The notes below the pieces were generated by a model. The model was given only the letters and a program-made list of their open reading frames with translations. It did no database searches and was not told the origin of the DNA. A stretch of DNA of 64,000 nucleotides from SZUA-320 sp963707875 (GTDB lineage Bacteria > Gemmatimonadota > Gemmatimonadetes > Gemmatimonadales > GWC2-71-9), in assembly GCA_963707875.1 (NCBI GenBank), contig CAVPRU010000002.1:248001-312000 (forward strand). Direction: 5' to 3'. Positions 36,110 through 45,642 of the stretch are shown piece after piece. Position 1 is the first letter of the stretch; each line of letters starts with the position of its first letter. The position numbers and the translations under genes were made by a program.

Positions 36110-37492
36110 TCACCGGCCCTGCCGTTGCCGGGCGGTAACCCGCATCCGGGCAAACTCGGCGCGGGACGCCGGGGTCAGCCGGAGCCGGGAGAAGCCCAGC
36201 TGGCCCTCAAACACGAGGGAGGTCTGGTAGCTGGCGTACAGCCACTCCTCGTACGGCACCTGGGCGCCAGGCGAGGATTCGATGATCCGGTCGGGCTCCC
36301 CAAGCGTGATGAAGACCTCTCCTCGCTCGGTCCGCCATCCCCCCGAACTGCCCGCCTCGTTCCGGAAGCGCTGGTTGGCGATGGCGAGCCGAGTGAAGTA
36401 GATGTCGAGCGCCTCGTTCTCGGGGGTGTTGGGGTTGGGGTCGGACTCCACCCAGAACCGCCGCCAGAGCGCCGGCCGCTCCGCCGGGGGGGCCTTCCGG
36501 AGCGCGGACAGCCGATCGTCCTCTCCGAAATACCGCAGCAGGTCGAGCAGGTTGTCGTAGTTGGTCAGGGCCCATGAGCGGGAAAATGAGACGAGCGCGA
36601 GGGTCTCCTTGGCCCTCCCCGGGGCGCCGAGCGCGAGGGTCAGCCGTCCGAGGGATGGCGCCTGAGCCGGCAGATGGACCATCTGGCCCTCGACCGGTCG
36701 TCCTCCCTCAAAGGCGACCTCGCCACGGTAGACCTGCTGGCCAGCTTCGTCGGTGGCGAGGAGCGGAACCCGGGCCCCCACCGGCATCTGGTACCCCTCG
36801 ACATAGATCGCCAGCGAGTCGTCCCCGTGGGCCACCATCCCGCGCGGATTGAGCAGCAATTTGGGCTCGTCCCAGAGGTTGCGACGGACGGTGGACTGAT
36901 AGACCAGGATCGGCGCGGTGGTGGTCCCTGCCCCGAGCGCCGGCACGGTGAGTTCTCGCTGGGCCTGCGAGAACGACCCCGACCCTGGATCGCGCACCGT
37001 CACGGTGACCAGGTAGCTCCCCGGCGCCAGCAGAAAGGCCTGCTGGAAAATCACCGACTCGTCCGACCGCTGGGTCTCCTGGTAATTGGCAACGTTGACG
37101 ACTTCATCCCGGGCGTACCGGATCGGAAGTGATCCCTCCCGCTGGAGCAGCATCTCCACCCGATAGCGCGCCTGGAAATCCCGGCCCACTCGGGAGAACG
37201 AGAGGGTCCGATTGTCGAGGGACATGGAGAGCAACCCGACGGTCGAATCTCCCCGGCCGGCCAGGTAGACCACCTGCCCCACGAACGGGAGCGGCGGCCC
37301 GGCGGCCAGTCGGCCGACGCGGGTGTAGAGCCCGGTCAGGTCGAAGAGTTCGTTGAGGGTTTCCCCGGCGCCACTCGGCTCGACCCCGCCCGGACCAGTC
37401 CGCGTCGCACCACCACCGCACGACGCGAGCGTCAGACCCACGAGCGCCCCGAAAACGGGAATTCTCAATCGCGTCAGTGAACGTCCGGACAT
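36110..37492 (-). CDS. GWxTD domain lipoprotein
   Basis: A 460-residue protein with a signal peptide and lipobox (VGLTLASCGGG, about residue 25). The middle region is beta-rich. The C-terminus holds the GWxTD-type motif as GGWRTERGEVFITLGEPDRI, followed by the usual YEEWLYASYQTSLVFE. The GWxTD domain is known from Acidobacteria, Gemmatimonadetes and Bacteroidetes-group proteins and has no established function. It ends 17 bases from the polA start, so it may be transcribed with polA. Confidence 0.9.
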   Translation of the reverse strand: MSGRSLTRLRIPVFGALVGLTLASCGGGATRTGPGGVEPSGAGETLNELFDLTGLYTRVGRLAAGPPLPFVGQVVYLAGRGDSTVGLLSMSLDNRTLSFSRVGRDFQARYRVEMLLQREGSLPIRYARDEVVNVANYQETQRSDESVIFQQAFLLAPGSYLVTVTVRDPGSGSFSQAQRELTVPALGAGTTTAPILVYQSTVRRNLWDEPKLLLNPRGMVAHGDDSLAIYVEGYQMPVGARVPLLATDEAGQQVYRGEVAFEGGRPVEGQMVHLPAQAPSLGRLTLALGAPGRAKETLALVSFSRSWALTNYDNLLDLLRYFGEDDRLSALRKAPPAERPALWRRFWVESDPNPNTPENEALDIYFTRLAIANQRFRNEAGSSGGWRTERGEVFITLGEPDRIIESSPGAQVPYEEWLYASYQTSLVFEGQLGFSRLRLTPASRAEFARMRVTARQRQGR

Positions 37493-37609
37493 GACAGGCC
37501 TCTGTCGGCTGAAAAGGGCGCCCTTGGAGACGCCCGGCTTCGCCAGAGATGACACGGGTAGGTTCCGCTTGCCGTGCCGGGCGGGGCGTGGGTAGGTTCC
37601 CGGACCCCA

Positions 37610-38512
37610 ATGAGCCAAGATAATCTGATCGGGTCCACTGTGGCCGGCTACCGCTTGCTGAAGCACGTGGGCGAAGGTGGTACCGCCCTGGTTTACCGCG
37701 CCGAGCATCCTGAGCGGGGGCCGGCCGCCGTCAAGATTCTCCGAGGCCGCCAGGCCCAGGACCCGGTCAACGTCCAGCGCTTCCTCCGGGAAGGCGAGTT
37801 CGGGGTCAAGGCCAGCCACGACAACATCATCCGGACCTTCGACTTCGGCGAGGACCAGGGACTGTACTACATCGCGCTCCAGTGGGCCGATGGGGAGCCG
37901 CTCGCCGATTTCATGGCAGGGGCCGGGCGGGTCGCCCCGCTGGTCGCGGCCAATATCATCGAGCAGCTCGGTGAGGCGCTGAGCGCGGCCCACGCGGCCG
38001 GGATCATCCATCGCGATCTCAAGCCCGCCAACATCATGTACGATCCGGCGACTCAGAAGGCTCGATTGCTCGACTTCGGAATCGCCCGGGATACCGACGA
38101 CGCCCCGGAAGCCCGGCTCACCAAGGCGGGGTTCTTCGTCGGGACCCTGCAGTACGTGGCCCCCGAGGCGCTGAGCGGCGAGCTGGTGAGCGAACAAGCC
38201 GACGTCTACAGCTTGGCGACGATCGCCTACCACATGCTGGCCGGGAAGCTCCCCTTCCAAGGCAGAAACCCACGGGAGTTGTTCCAGCAACTACTCACTC
38301 AGAACCCAACCCCGCTCTGCGAGGCCATGGAAGGGGCGAAGATGTCACCCGACCTCGAGGCCGTGGTCATGAGGGCGCTGGAGCGGGACATGGTCAAGCG
38401 GACCAAGTCGATCGATGAGTTCGCGAAGGCCTTTGTCGCCGCCGCGAACAACGCCCCCCTGCCACCGTCGAGCCAGGGATTCCTGTCCCGCCTCTTCGGC
38501 CGGAACCAGTGA
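37610..38512 (+). CDS. Ser/Thr protein kinase
   Basis: A 300-residue eukaryotic-type kinase without membrane segment. The ATG at 37610 gives MSQDNLIGSTVAGYRLLKHV and then the glycine loop GEGGTALVYRAEH. The catalytic lysine is in AAVKILRG, the active site is IIHRDLKPANIMYD, DFGIARD carries the metal-binding Asp and VAPEAL is the APE motif. The short C-terminus is LPPSSQGFLSRLFGRNQ. All catalytic residues are present. It overlaps pyrE by 4 bases, suggesting co-translation, though a functional link to pyrimidine synthesis is not evident. Confidence 0.94.
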   Translation: MSQDNLIGSTVAGYRLLKHVGEGGTALVYRAEHPERGPAAVKILRGRQAQDPVNVQRFLREGEFGVKASHDNIIRTFDFGEDQGLYYIALQWADGEPLADFMAGAGRVAPLVAANIIEQLGEALSAAHAAGIIHRDLKPANIMYDPATQKARLLDFGIARDTDDAPEARLTKAGFFVGTLQYVAPEALSGELVSEQADVYSLATIAYHMLAGKLPFQGRNPRELFQQLLTQNPTPLCEAMEGAKMSPDLEAVVMRALERDMVKRTKSIDEFAKAFVAAANNAPLPPSSQGFLSRLFGRNQ

Positions 38513-39075
38513 GCGACGAACAGCGCCTCCGCACCCTCCTTCTCGCTCGATCGGTTCGTCACGGGGACTTTGTCCTCGCCAGCGGTCTCCGCTCCTCCTA
38601 CTACATCGACGCCCGTCCCTCCACCATGTCTGCCGAGGGACAGGCGCTCATCGGACGCCTCGGACTGGCGGTGATTCGCGCCCGCGGTTGGGAGCCCACC
38701 GCGGTGGGTGGACTCACCATGGGCGCGGACCCGGTTGCCTACGCCATCGCTGGCGCCAGTGTCGCTCAGTCACCAGCCGTGGACGCGTTCAGCGTTCGGA
38801 AGGAGCCCAAAGACCACGGCACCGGCAGCCAGATCGAAGGCAATTTCACCGCTGGGGCTTCGGTGGTGGTGGTGGAGGACGTGCTGACCTCGGGGGGCTC
38901 CGCTCTCCGGGCGGTGGAGGCAGTCAGGGCCGCGGGAGGGGTGGTGCTCGGGGTTCTGGTGGTGGTGGACCGGGAGCAGGGAGGAGTGGAGCGGCTCCAG
39001 GGGGCAGGGATTGAAGTAGTTTCACTTACGACTACCACCGAGCTTGGCCTCGGGGGCCATGCTCCTGGAGGCTGA
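38509..39075 (+). CDS. pyrE: Orotate phosphoribosyltransferase
   Basis: A 188-residue enzyme converting orotate and PRPP to OMP in pyrimidine synthesis. The PRPP-binding motif is VVVVEDVLTSGGSALRAVEAV. SSYYIDARPSTMSAEG is the orotate-binding region and RKEPKDHGTGSQIEG the flexible catalytic loop. The GTG start overlaps the kinase stop (GTGA). Its 3' end overlaps the convergent AraC-type gene by 54 bases, so the tail after TTELGLGG may be lineage-specific. Confidence 0.92.
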   Translation: MSDEQRLRTLLLARSVRHGDFVLASGLRSSYYIDARPSTMSAEGQALIGRLGLAVIRARGWEPTAVGGLTMGADPVAYAIAGASVAQSPAVDAFSVRKEPKDHGTGSQIEGNFTAGASVVVVEDVLTSGGSALRAVEAVRAAGGVVLGVLVVVDREQGGVERLQGAGIEVVSLTTTTELGLGGHAPGG

Positions 39076-39933
39076 CCCACCCGATCCCATTGGACGTCGG
39101 TGCCCGGCCGGCCTGAACAGCTGCCACTCCCGTGGATAGGGCTCAATCATCAGCTTCAGAAACCGGTCCAGGGCGGCGGGGAAGGGGAATCGCCCCCGAA
39201 ACTCCGAACAGGTGATGCCGAGGACGGTCCGGATGTGTCGTCCGAAGCTCTGGGGGGAGGAGCATTCGAGCCGGTAGGCGATGTCCGCGATGGTCAGCCC
39301 CCGGTTTTCCATGAGCTGGGCGGCATGGAGAATCCTGATCGAGGCCAGGTACCGCTTGGCTGAGGGCAGCCCAGCCCTGGTAAACCGGGACATCAGGGTA
39401 CTGGGACAGACCCCGAAGGTTCGAGCGAGCCCTCGGACGGTGGGTGTGGTGGGGGCCACGCGCACGATCGCGTCGAGGAAATCGCGCCCTTCCCGATGGA
39501 GCTCGGGGAGCCGGTCGAGTAGGGGGCCGAGGATCCGGGCGGCGTGGCTGGTCGTGGGCTCCGACACCAGGTGGCGGAGCCGCCCCCAGCCAGCCGGCTG
39601 GGTGACATCCACAACGTCCCGGACGCCCAGCGCGCCCAGCCGCAGGAGTGCGGCCGGTGTCTCGGGGTCGTAGCGGCTGACCAGGGCTACCGCCGGGAGG
39701 GCAGGGAAGGAGGCCACCAGCCTGCCGACGGCCGCGCTCGCGGTCGGGTCGCAACGGTGCACCGAGACCAGGACCGCGTCGACGGGCCGCTCTCGCACCG
39801 CCGTGATCGCCTCCGGTACGGTCTCGCGACAGAGGATCCGGAAACACCCCTGTCCGGCGGCTTCGACCCTGGCCCGCTCGGTGGGAAGCAGTACCGCGGC
39901 AATCGTGGGCGTCCCCTCGCTGGCAGTGGACAT
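39022..39933 (-). CDS. AraC-family transcriptional regulator with receiver-like N-terminus
   Basis: A 303-residue protein; the ATG at 39933 is chosen because upstream sequence is low-quality coding. The N-terminal 130 residues resemble a response-regulator receiver (TIAAVLLPTERARVEAAG, then VDAVLVSVHRCD and LGALGVRDVVDVTQP), but the phosphoacceptor aspartate position reads Ser/His, so it may be a pseudo-receiver. The C-terminal region has the double HTH (TVRGLARTFGVCPSTLMSRF and LTIADIAYRLECSSPQSFGR). Targets are unknown. It is convergent with pyrE. Confidence 0.85.
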   Translation of the reverse strand: MSTASEGTPTIAAVLLPTERARVEAAGQGCFRILCRETVPEAITAVRERPVDAVLVSVHRCDPTASAAVGRLVASFPALPAVALVSRYDPETPAALLRLGALGVRDVVDVTQPAGWGRLRHLVSEPTTSHAARILGPLLDRLPELHREGRDFLDAIVRVAPTTPTVRGLARTFGVCPSTLMSRFTRAGLPSAKRYLASIRILHAAQLMENRGLTIADIAYRLECSSPQSFGRHIRTVLGITCSEFRGRFPFPAALDRFLKLMIEPYPREWQLFRPAGHRRPMGSGGSASRSMAPEAKLGGSRK

Positions 39934-40145
39934 GCTCGGCCTCCGGGAAGGAATCGTGTCCACAGGATGGGGGCCTGGCCTCAACCGACCTTCAACCGGT
40001 CGTGGGCTCGAAAAGCAGGGGCCGCTCGCCGATCCGATGCAACTGAGGGCCCGTCTTGATCGTCTAAGTAGGCATGGGTGGGTCTCGCGGTCGGGTGGGC
40101 GTCGCCGGTCCACTCGGCTAACTGTCTATTCCACGGGACGTTGAG

Positions 40146-43100
40146 GTGTCTGGTTTGATCAGCTCTGATCGCGACCTCACTGTCACGCTGCAGGCGGCGC
40201 TCGGAGACGGGTACGCCCTGGGGCGTGAATTGGGCCGGGGCGGGATGGGGGTCGTCTTCCTGGCCCGCGACGTCGCCCTGGACCGCGAGGTGGCGGTCAA
40301 GGTCATCAGTCCTGAGCTGGCCCCCAATCGGCTGCTGGCCGAGCGGTTCATTGCGGAAGCCCGCCTGATCGCCCGGGTCCGGCACCCCAACATCGTGTCG
40401 GTCTACTCCGCCGGGACGGCCGACGGCCTCCTCTTCTACGTGATGGACCACATTCCGGGCGACTCGCTCCGTGACCTGCTCCGTCAGCGCGGCCGCCTGG
40501 AACCCGAGCTGGCCTCGCAGATTGCCGCCGAGATTGCCTCGGCCCTCGACGCGGCGGCACGGGCCGGGGTTGTCCATCGCGACATCAAGCCCGAGAACAT
40601 CCTCATCGAACAGGCCGGGAGCGGCTACCGGGCCCTGTTGGCTGACTTCGGGATCGCCCACGCGATGACCAGCGAAGACCATCGCACCGGCCCGGGGATG
40701 GCGATGGGCACCCCGGCCTACATGAGCCCCGAGCAGGCCGCCGGGGAGGGTGTCGACGCCCGGAGCGATCTCTACTCGCTCGGGATCGTGACGTTCGAGA
40801 TGCTCGCCGGGCGCCCGCCGTTCGAGGGCCCGCGGCGGACCGTCATCTCCCGCCAGATCGTGGACCCGGCGCCCCCGCTCGACCGGGTCCGGCCCGGCAC
40901 CCCGCCGCACCTGGTGACGGCCGTCGCCAAGGCCCTCCAAAAGACGCCCGAACAGCGGTGGCAGAGCGGGGAGGAGTTCCGGCAGGCCCTCCTGGGTGGC
41001 CCCCAGGTCAGAGTCCGCCCACCCAGGCGGCGGACCCGGATCGGGATCGTTGCGGCGCTGGGACTCCTCCTGCTGGCCTTGGGGTTTACCGCGGTGCGTC
41101 CGGTTGGGCCGGCCGCTGGGGTCAACCCCCGGCACTCTTTCCTCATCCTGCCGTTCGGCAACCTCCGTGAAGATGAGACGATCGGCTGGCTGGCGGCCGG
41201 CAGCGTGAGCATGCTGGACCTGGCGCTCTCGCAGTGGCGGGACCTCAAGGTGGTGGGGCAGGAGCGGGTCTTCGACATGCTCCAGGAAAACCACGTCGAG
41301 TCCGGCGAAGTGATCGGGCTGGACCAGGCCCGCCGACTGGCCCGGCAGGCAGGGGTCTGGACCGTGGTACTCGGGGAGTTTGATCGGACTGCGGACTCGC
41401 TTCATCTGGTGGCCCGCACCTACGACGTTCGCACCGGCGATCGGCTCGACGTGGCCGAGGCATGGAGCCATCTGGGGGACGACGTCCGCCCTCTGTTCGA
41501 TCAGCTCGCCGCAAAACTGCTGGACCTCTCCGGGGCGCCCGCCGGGCTCCAGAGCGACCTGGCCGGAGCGACCAGTACCTCCCTTGAGGCGTACCGGGCG
41601 TATCTCCGCGGGCTGGGGGAGCTGAATGCCTGGAATCTGGGAGCGGCCGAAACGGCCTTTGCGGAGGCGGTGGCGATCGACAGCACCTTCAGCCTGGCGT
41701 TCTTCCGGCTGGCTGTCACCCGCGGCTGGCGGTCCACCGCCCGGGACACGCTGACCGGTCACGCGCTCGCCGAAGCGACCCGCTTTGGAGACCGGCTTCC
41801 GGCCCGGGAGCAGACGATGATCCGGGCCTACCGAGCCATGATCAACACCGACTACCCGGAAGCACAGCAGCTGTACGGCCAGCTGGTAGCCCGGGATTCG
41901 GCGGACGCCGACGCCTGGTACGGTCTCGGGGACGCCTGGTTCCACGACACGGAGGCGGCGGACCGGGCTCAGGCCATAACCCGTTCGCTTCGCGCGTTCC
42001 GGAAGACCCTGGCGCTGGATCCCCGGTTCGGGCTGGCCTACGAACACGTCAGCGCGATGCTGACCCAGGCGGCCGTCGACCGACCGATGATGGCGCTCAT
42101 GCCGGGCGATCGGTTCGTGTCAGCCGATGGGGGGTCGGGGCAGGCGACCTTGCCGGCGTCCGCCCTCGCGGCGGCGGCGGCGCGGGCCCGGGTCGCGGCG
42201 ATGGCCGCCGCTCGGGCCTGGACCGAGTACCAGCCGGGGACCCCCCGGGCCTACCGGGCGCTGCTGGAAGCCTCCCTCGCCTCGGGCGATCCCAGGGCGG
42301 CGCTGGAGGTGGTCCCGCGGATCGCCGCGCTGTGGCCGGCGCCGGTCAAGCCGCTGGCGGATTTTCTCGAAGCCCGGATCCGGTTTTCCATGGGTGATGC
42401 AGCGAGTGCCGCGACCATTCTGCGGAACGCCCTCGCCCGCTTCGACCCGTCGGCGGTCCCGCCCGGCTCGCTCGAGCAACAGGCGATCACGGACCTGCTG
42501 GCCGGTGCCAACGTCTTCGCCTTCCTCGGCGACCTGGCTGGGGCCGAGGCGGTGATCCAGGCCGCCGACCAGCTCCGCCGGACCATTCTCCCACCCGGGG
42601 CCGTGGTCGACGCCTACGGTGATGATCGGGTCTGGGCGGATGCCCGGCTGGCCGCGCTGCACAGTTCGGCCGGGGCGCCCCCGTTCGAATTGCGGGAGCT
42701 GTGGCGGCGGGTCTCACGAGCGGCCGGGGCGGCACCAGAACAGGAACGGCCAGCGCTGGCCTGGGCCGGAGCCTCGGCGGCCCAGGGGCTGTTGATCGGG
42801 CCGGCGGCGGATCGGAGCGCCGTGGATGAGCTGCAGGCCCTGACCGGGGTGCCGCCCCGGGCGGAGATCCGGGCGCTTGCCGCGGTGACGGTCGGAGATT
42901 CTGCCGCCGCGCGCGCCGCCCTGGCGGAGCACGACAGTGAGACCAGCAGTTCCAGCGAGAAGGAGCCAGCGCTGCTCCAGGCGGCGGCGTTCGCGATGGG
43001 TGACCCGAGGCCGATTGCGGCCGAGGTCAGGTTCCTTCTGGGCGACTATTCGGGAACCGTAAGCCTGCTGGAGAACTTCCAGCCGTCCCGGTTCGGGTCC

Positions 43101-43304
43101 CGGAGTTTCGACTCCCGGTGGGGACTGCTGGCCCGGGTCCGGCTGCTCCGGGGCCTGGCGCTGGAGCGGATGGGCCGCACCGGCGACGCCGACCGCGAGT
43201 TCCAGGAGGTGGTGGCGCAGTGGCAGGGGGCCGACGACCGGCTGCTCTCGGTGGTTCAGGAGGCCCGGGCCGGCCTGGCCCGGTTGCGGGGTACCAAGGG
43301 CTGA
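40146..43304 (+). CDS. Membrane Ser/Thr protein kinase with TolB-like and TPR-like C-terminal region
   Basis: A 1052-residue protein with a GTG start and weak ribosome-binding site. The kinase domain (about 20-280) has the glycine loop GRGGMGVVFLARD, catalytic site VVHRDIKPENILIEQ, DFGIAHAM and APE-like YMSPEQAAG. One TM (IGIVAALGLLLLALGFTAV, about 302-320) follows, then an extracytoplasmic TolB-like segment (HSFLILPFGNLREDETIGWL) and about 600 residues of helical TPR-type repeats (AETAFAEAVAIDSTFSLAFF and similar). This is the standard layout of large kinases in Gemmatimonadota and Acidobacteria. Ligand unknown. Confidence 0.93.
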   Translation: MSGLISSDRDLTVTLQAALGDGYALGRELGRGGMGVVFLARDVALDREVAVKVISPELAPNRLLAERFIAEARLIARVRHPNIVSVYSAGTADGLLFYVMDHIPGDSLRDLLRQRGRLEPELASQIAAEIASALDAAARAGVVHRDIKPENILIEQAGSGYRALLADFGIAHAMTSEDHRTGPGMAMGTPAYMSPEQAAGEGVDARSDLYSLGIVTFEMLAGRPPFEGPRRTVISRQIVDPAPPLDRVRPGTPPHLVTAVAKALQKTPEQRWQSGEEFRQALLGGPQVRVRPPRRRTRIGIVAALGLLLLALGFTAVRPVGPAAGVNPRHSFLILPFGNLREDETIGWLAAGSVSMLDLALSQWRDLKVVGQERVFDMLQENHVESGEVIGLDQARRLARQAGVWTVVLGEFDRTADSLHLVARTYDVRTGDRLDVAEAWSHLGDDVRPLFDQLAAKLLDLSGAPAGLQSDLAGATSTSLEAYRAYLRGLGELNAWNLGAAETAFAEAVAIDSTFSLAFFRLAVTRGWRSTARDTLTGHALAEATRFGDRLPAREQTMIRAYRAMINTDYPEAQQLYGQLVARDSADADAWYGLGDAWFHDTEAADRAQAITRSLRAFRKTLALDPRFGLAYEHVSAMLTQAAVDRPMMALMPGDRFVSADGGSGQATLPASALAAAAARARVAAMAAARAWTEYQPGTPRAYRALLEASLASGDPRAALEVVPRIAALWPAPVKPLADFLEARIRFSMGDAASAATILRNALARFDPSAVPPGSLEQQAITDLLAGANVFAFLGDLAGAEAVIQAADQLRRTILPPGAVVDAYGDDRVWADARLAALHSSAGAPPFELRELWRRVSRAAGAAPEQERPALAWAGASAAQGLLIGPAADRSAVDELQALTGVPPRAEIRALAAVTVGDSAAARAALAEHDSETSSSSEKEPALLQAAAFAMGDPRPIAAEVRFLLGDYSGTVSLLENFQPSRFGSRSFDSRWGLLARVRLLRGLALERMGRTGDADREFQEVVAQWQGADDRLLSVVQEARAGLARLRGTKG

Positions 43305-43425
43305 CCCGCGCCTCGGTCGAAGGACGCCTTCGGTTGGATCTCGCGGGGCCTTCAGGAGGTGGACCGCAGGACTTCGGGCCCGTGTGGCTGGGAGCGGGGC
43401 AGCCGACCGGAGGTTAGATTTCTAC

Positions 43426-43800
43426 AAGGGCCGGACAGATGGTCGCGAGGGGTTCGCCTCTCGAGGAAAGTCCGAGCTCCATCGGGTAGACTGCCAGGTA
43501 ACGCCTGGGCGCCGCAAGGCGACGGACAGGGCCACAGAAAACAAACCGCCCCGACCTCGCAAGGGGAACGGGTAAGGGTGAAACGGTGGGGTAAGAGCCC
43601 ACCGCACTGCCGGTAACGGTGGTGGCACGGCAACCCCCAGTCGGAGCAAGGCCAAATAGGCGGCGAGGTGTGACCCACACCGACCACACCGGCAACGGTG
43701 AGCCGCGGGTAGGCCGCTTGAGGTGCCCGGCGACGGGTATCCCAGATAGATGACCATCACCCCGCAAGGGGAACAAGACTCGGCTTATCGGCCGGCCCTC
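43426..43800 (+). ncRNA. rnpB: RNase P RNA (class A)
   Basis: The P1 stem pairs GGGCCGG (43428-43434) with CCGGCCC (43792-43798). Hallmark conserved segments are GAGGAAAGTCCGAGCTCC near 43471, ACAGAAAACAAACCGCC near 43534, a GGTAAGGGTGAAACGGTGGG core, GTAAGAGCCCACCGC, AGATAGATGACC and ACAAGACTCGGCTTA near the 3' end. This is the catalytic RNA that, with RnpA (encoded at 53057), removes tRNA 5' leaders. Length about 370 is normal. Confidence 0.96.
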
Positions 43801-43828
43801 CCCTGGCGCCCCATTCGGGTGCCAGGGG
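43800..43828 (+). terminator. Hairpin after rnpB
   Basis: CCCCTGGC (43800-43807) pairs perfectly with GCCAGGGG (43821-43828) immediately after the RNase P RNA. There is no T-tract, so its role as a terminator is only likely. Confidence 0.5.
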
Positions 43829-43861
43829 TGACTTGTGACCACCCCCCGCAAAGGACCGAAG

Positions 43862-44632
43862 ATGCTCTCTGCCGCCCTGCTGGTCGCCACCGCCCTGAGT
43901 GGCCCACCTGATCGTGCCCCGGCTCGGTCGGCCCCGACCCGGTATCGGATCGAACAAAGCGTGGAGACGGTGGTGGATCTGTCGGCGTTCGGACAGGGAG
44001 ACCAGGTCACGACGAACACCATGGTCTGGTATCTGAGCGCCACTTCCGGCGACAGTGCCGGTGGCCGAGTCCTTCAGGTGGTTCTCGATTCCGTTCAGGC
44101 CGAGTTCGTTGCCGTCGCCAGCCGCGACAGCCTTCGGGGGGCGCGGTACCGTGTCGTTCTTGACCCGTCAGGCAAGGTGGTCTCGCTGACCGGTGGTGCG
44201 CCTGGTGCCGTGGGCTCGCTGTTCGAGGGCCAGCTCCGCGGCCTCTACCCCAGAGTCAAGGCTGGAGCCACCGCCGGCGCCACCTGGGCCGACACCCTGG
44301 AGACCACCAGTGATACTCCCCAGGCCAGGACCACGACCAACACCCTGACCAGCTTCACGCTGGGGGCGCCGGAGCCGTACCAGGGGACCACGGCGCGACG
44401 GGTGCGGACCACCTCGAGCTATCTCCTCAAGGGCTCGGTGATGACCCCGGGTGGCCCGGCGGACATGGAGGGGAAGGGGACCGGTGCGGCGGTGTATTTC
44501 GTGGCCGCCGATGGACTGGTCCTGGGCTCGACGACCACGACCAACGGGGATGCCATGGTCAGCATGGCGAGTGCCCCGGCGCCCATTCCGGTCAAGACCA
44601 GCACCAACGTGACCGTCACCGTCCTCAAGTAG
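43862..44632 (+). CDS. Secreted protein of unknown function
   Basis: The ATG at 43862 is preferred because AAAGGA precedes it and the signal peptide follows directly (MLSAALLVATALSGPP). This gives 256 residues; a GTG 27 bases upstream is in frame. The mature part is beta-rich and threonine-rich (TTTNTLTSFTLGAP, SSYLLKGSVMTPGG), with repeated tyrosine/valine strands like a lipid- or polymer-binding sandwich. It resembles DUF-type outer-surface proteins that report on total substance content, but no family is recognised. The mtgA gene begins 6 bases downstream, so the two are probably one unit. Confidence 0.82.
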   Translation: MLSAALLVATALSGPPDRAPARSAPTRYRIEQSVETVVDLSAFGQGDQVTTNTMVWYLSATSGDSAGGRVLQVVLDSVQAEFVAVASRDSLRGARYRVVLDPSGKVVSLTGGAPGAVGSLFEGQLRGLYPRVKAGATAGATWADTLETTSDTPQARTTTNTLTSFTLGAPEPYQGTTARRVRTTSSYLLKGSVMTPGGPADMEGKGTGAAVYFVAADGLVLGSTTTTNGDAMVSMASAPAPIPVKTSTNVTVTVLK

Positions 44633-44638
44633 GCCCAG

Positions 44639-45463
44639 ATGGCGGCAGGCCGGGTTCGGTGGGTCGGGCGGATCGTGGGCTACGGCGCGGTGGCGGGGAC
44701 GGCCTGGCTGCTCGCGCTGTGGCCGACCCCGTCGTGGTACCGCAGCCATTTTCCAAGGGAAACGGCCTTCATGGCCATGCGTCGGGCGCGAGCCACGGAC
44801 GATGCCACGCCGCCTCGCTATCAACCGGTGCCTGCGGAGGCGATTGCGCCGTTGATGCGGGAAGCCGCCCGGGTCGCCGAGGATTTCCGGTTCTACCAGC
44901 ACGGGGGGCTGGACTTTCAGGCCATCCGGGAGGCGATGGGGTATCGCCGGGACACCTTCGCGCTGGACAATCCCGCCGACCGCCGCGAGCTCCGCCGAGC
45001 GGTGCTGTCGGTCTGGAGCAACCGGAACGAGATCCGGGGTGCCAGCACCATTACCCAGCAGCTGGCCAAGAATCTCTACCTCTCTCCCTCGAGGAACCCG
45101 CTCCGGAAGATCAAGGAGGCCGTGACGGCCTATCGGCTCGAGGCGGCCCTGGGGAAGGACCGGATCATGGAGGTGTACCTGAACGTGGTGGAGTTCGGTC
45201 CGGGGGTCTGGGGGGTCGAGGCGGCCAGTCAAGTCTATTTCAACCGGCCCGCGGCGCGCCTCAGCCGGACCCAGGCGGCGTTGCTGGCCGCCACCCTTCC
45301 ATCACCATTGTCCGCCAACCCCGGCTATCGAGTCGGGCGGATCCGCTGGCGCCAGGACCTGATCCTGGGACGAATGGGAGGAGGGGCGCCGATCGAACCG
45401 CGACCGACCACCCCCCCGATGGAGGTGGCACCGCCACCCCCGGTCCTGCCCGATTCGGGCTGA
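44639..45463 (+). CDS. mtgA: Monofunctional biosynthetic peptidoglycan transglycosylase
   Basis: A 274-residue GT51 enzyme polymerising lipid II into glycan strands. TM at about 10-27 (RIVGYGAVAGTAWLLALW). The catalytic glutamates lie in VAEDFRFYQHGGLD and EVYLNVVEFGPGVWG; RGASTITQQLAKNLYLS and RKIKEAVTAYRLE are the other family motifs. No transpeptidase domain follows, so it is MtgA-like. The C-terminus is a proline-rich tail (PTTPPMEVAPPPPVLPDSG). Confidence 0.94.
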   Translation: MAAGRVRWVGRIVGYGAVAGTAWLLALWPTPSWYRSHFPRETAFMAMRRARATDDATPPRYQPVPAEAIAPLMREAARVAEDFRFYQHGGLDFQAIREAMGYRRDTFALDNPADRRELRRAVLSVWSNRNEIRGASTITQQLAKNLYLSPSRNPLRKIKEAVTAYRLEAALGKDRIMEVYLNVVEFGPGVWGVEAASQVYFNRPAARLSRTQAALLAATLPSPLSANPGYRVGRIRWRQDLILGRMGGGAPIEPRPTTPPMEVAPPPPVLPDSG

Positions 45464-45642
45464 CCGTGCACCTTGGCCCGAACGAGTCCGGTTTGGGGCC
45501 GACCATCTTGAAGACCGATGAACATGATCGCCATTCGCGGTGCTTGACCGAACGCCAGGCTGAGTTGCACTATTGCCCGGTGCGACCGCGGCACCGGTGT
45601 CACCGCGACCCTGGACGCGACGAACCCTCCCGAGAGCCGTCC

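Noticed and set aside
39981..42047. Open frame of 688 codons antisense to the large kinase gene
   Set aside because: The opposite strand encodes a complete kinase with all catalytic motifs; this frame is low-complexity, rich in Arg/Gly/Pro.
43414..44043. Open frames on the minus strand across the RNase P RNA
   Set aside because: The region matches class A RNase P RNA in conserved segments and P1 pairing; the frames have no protein motifs.
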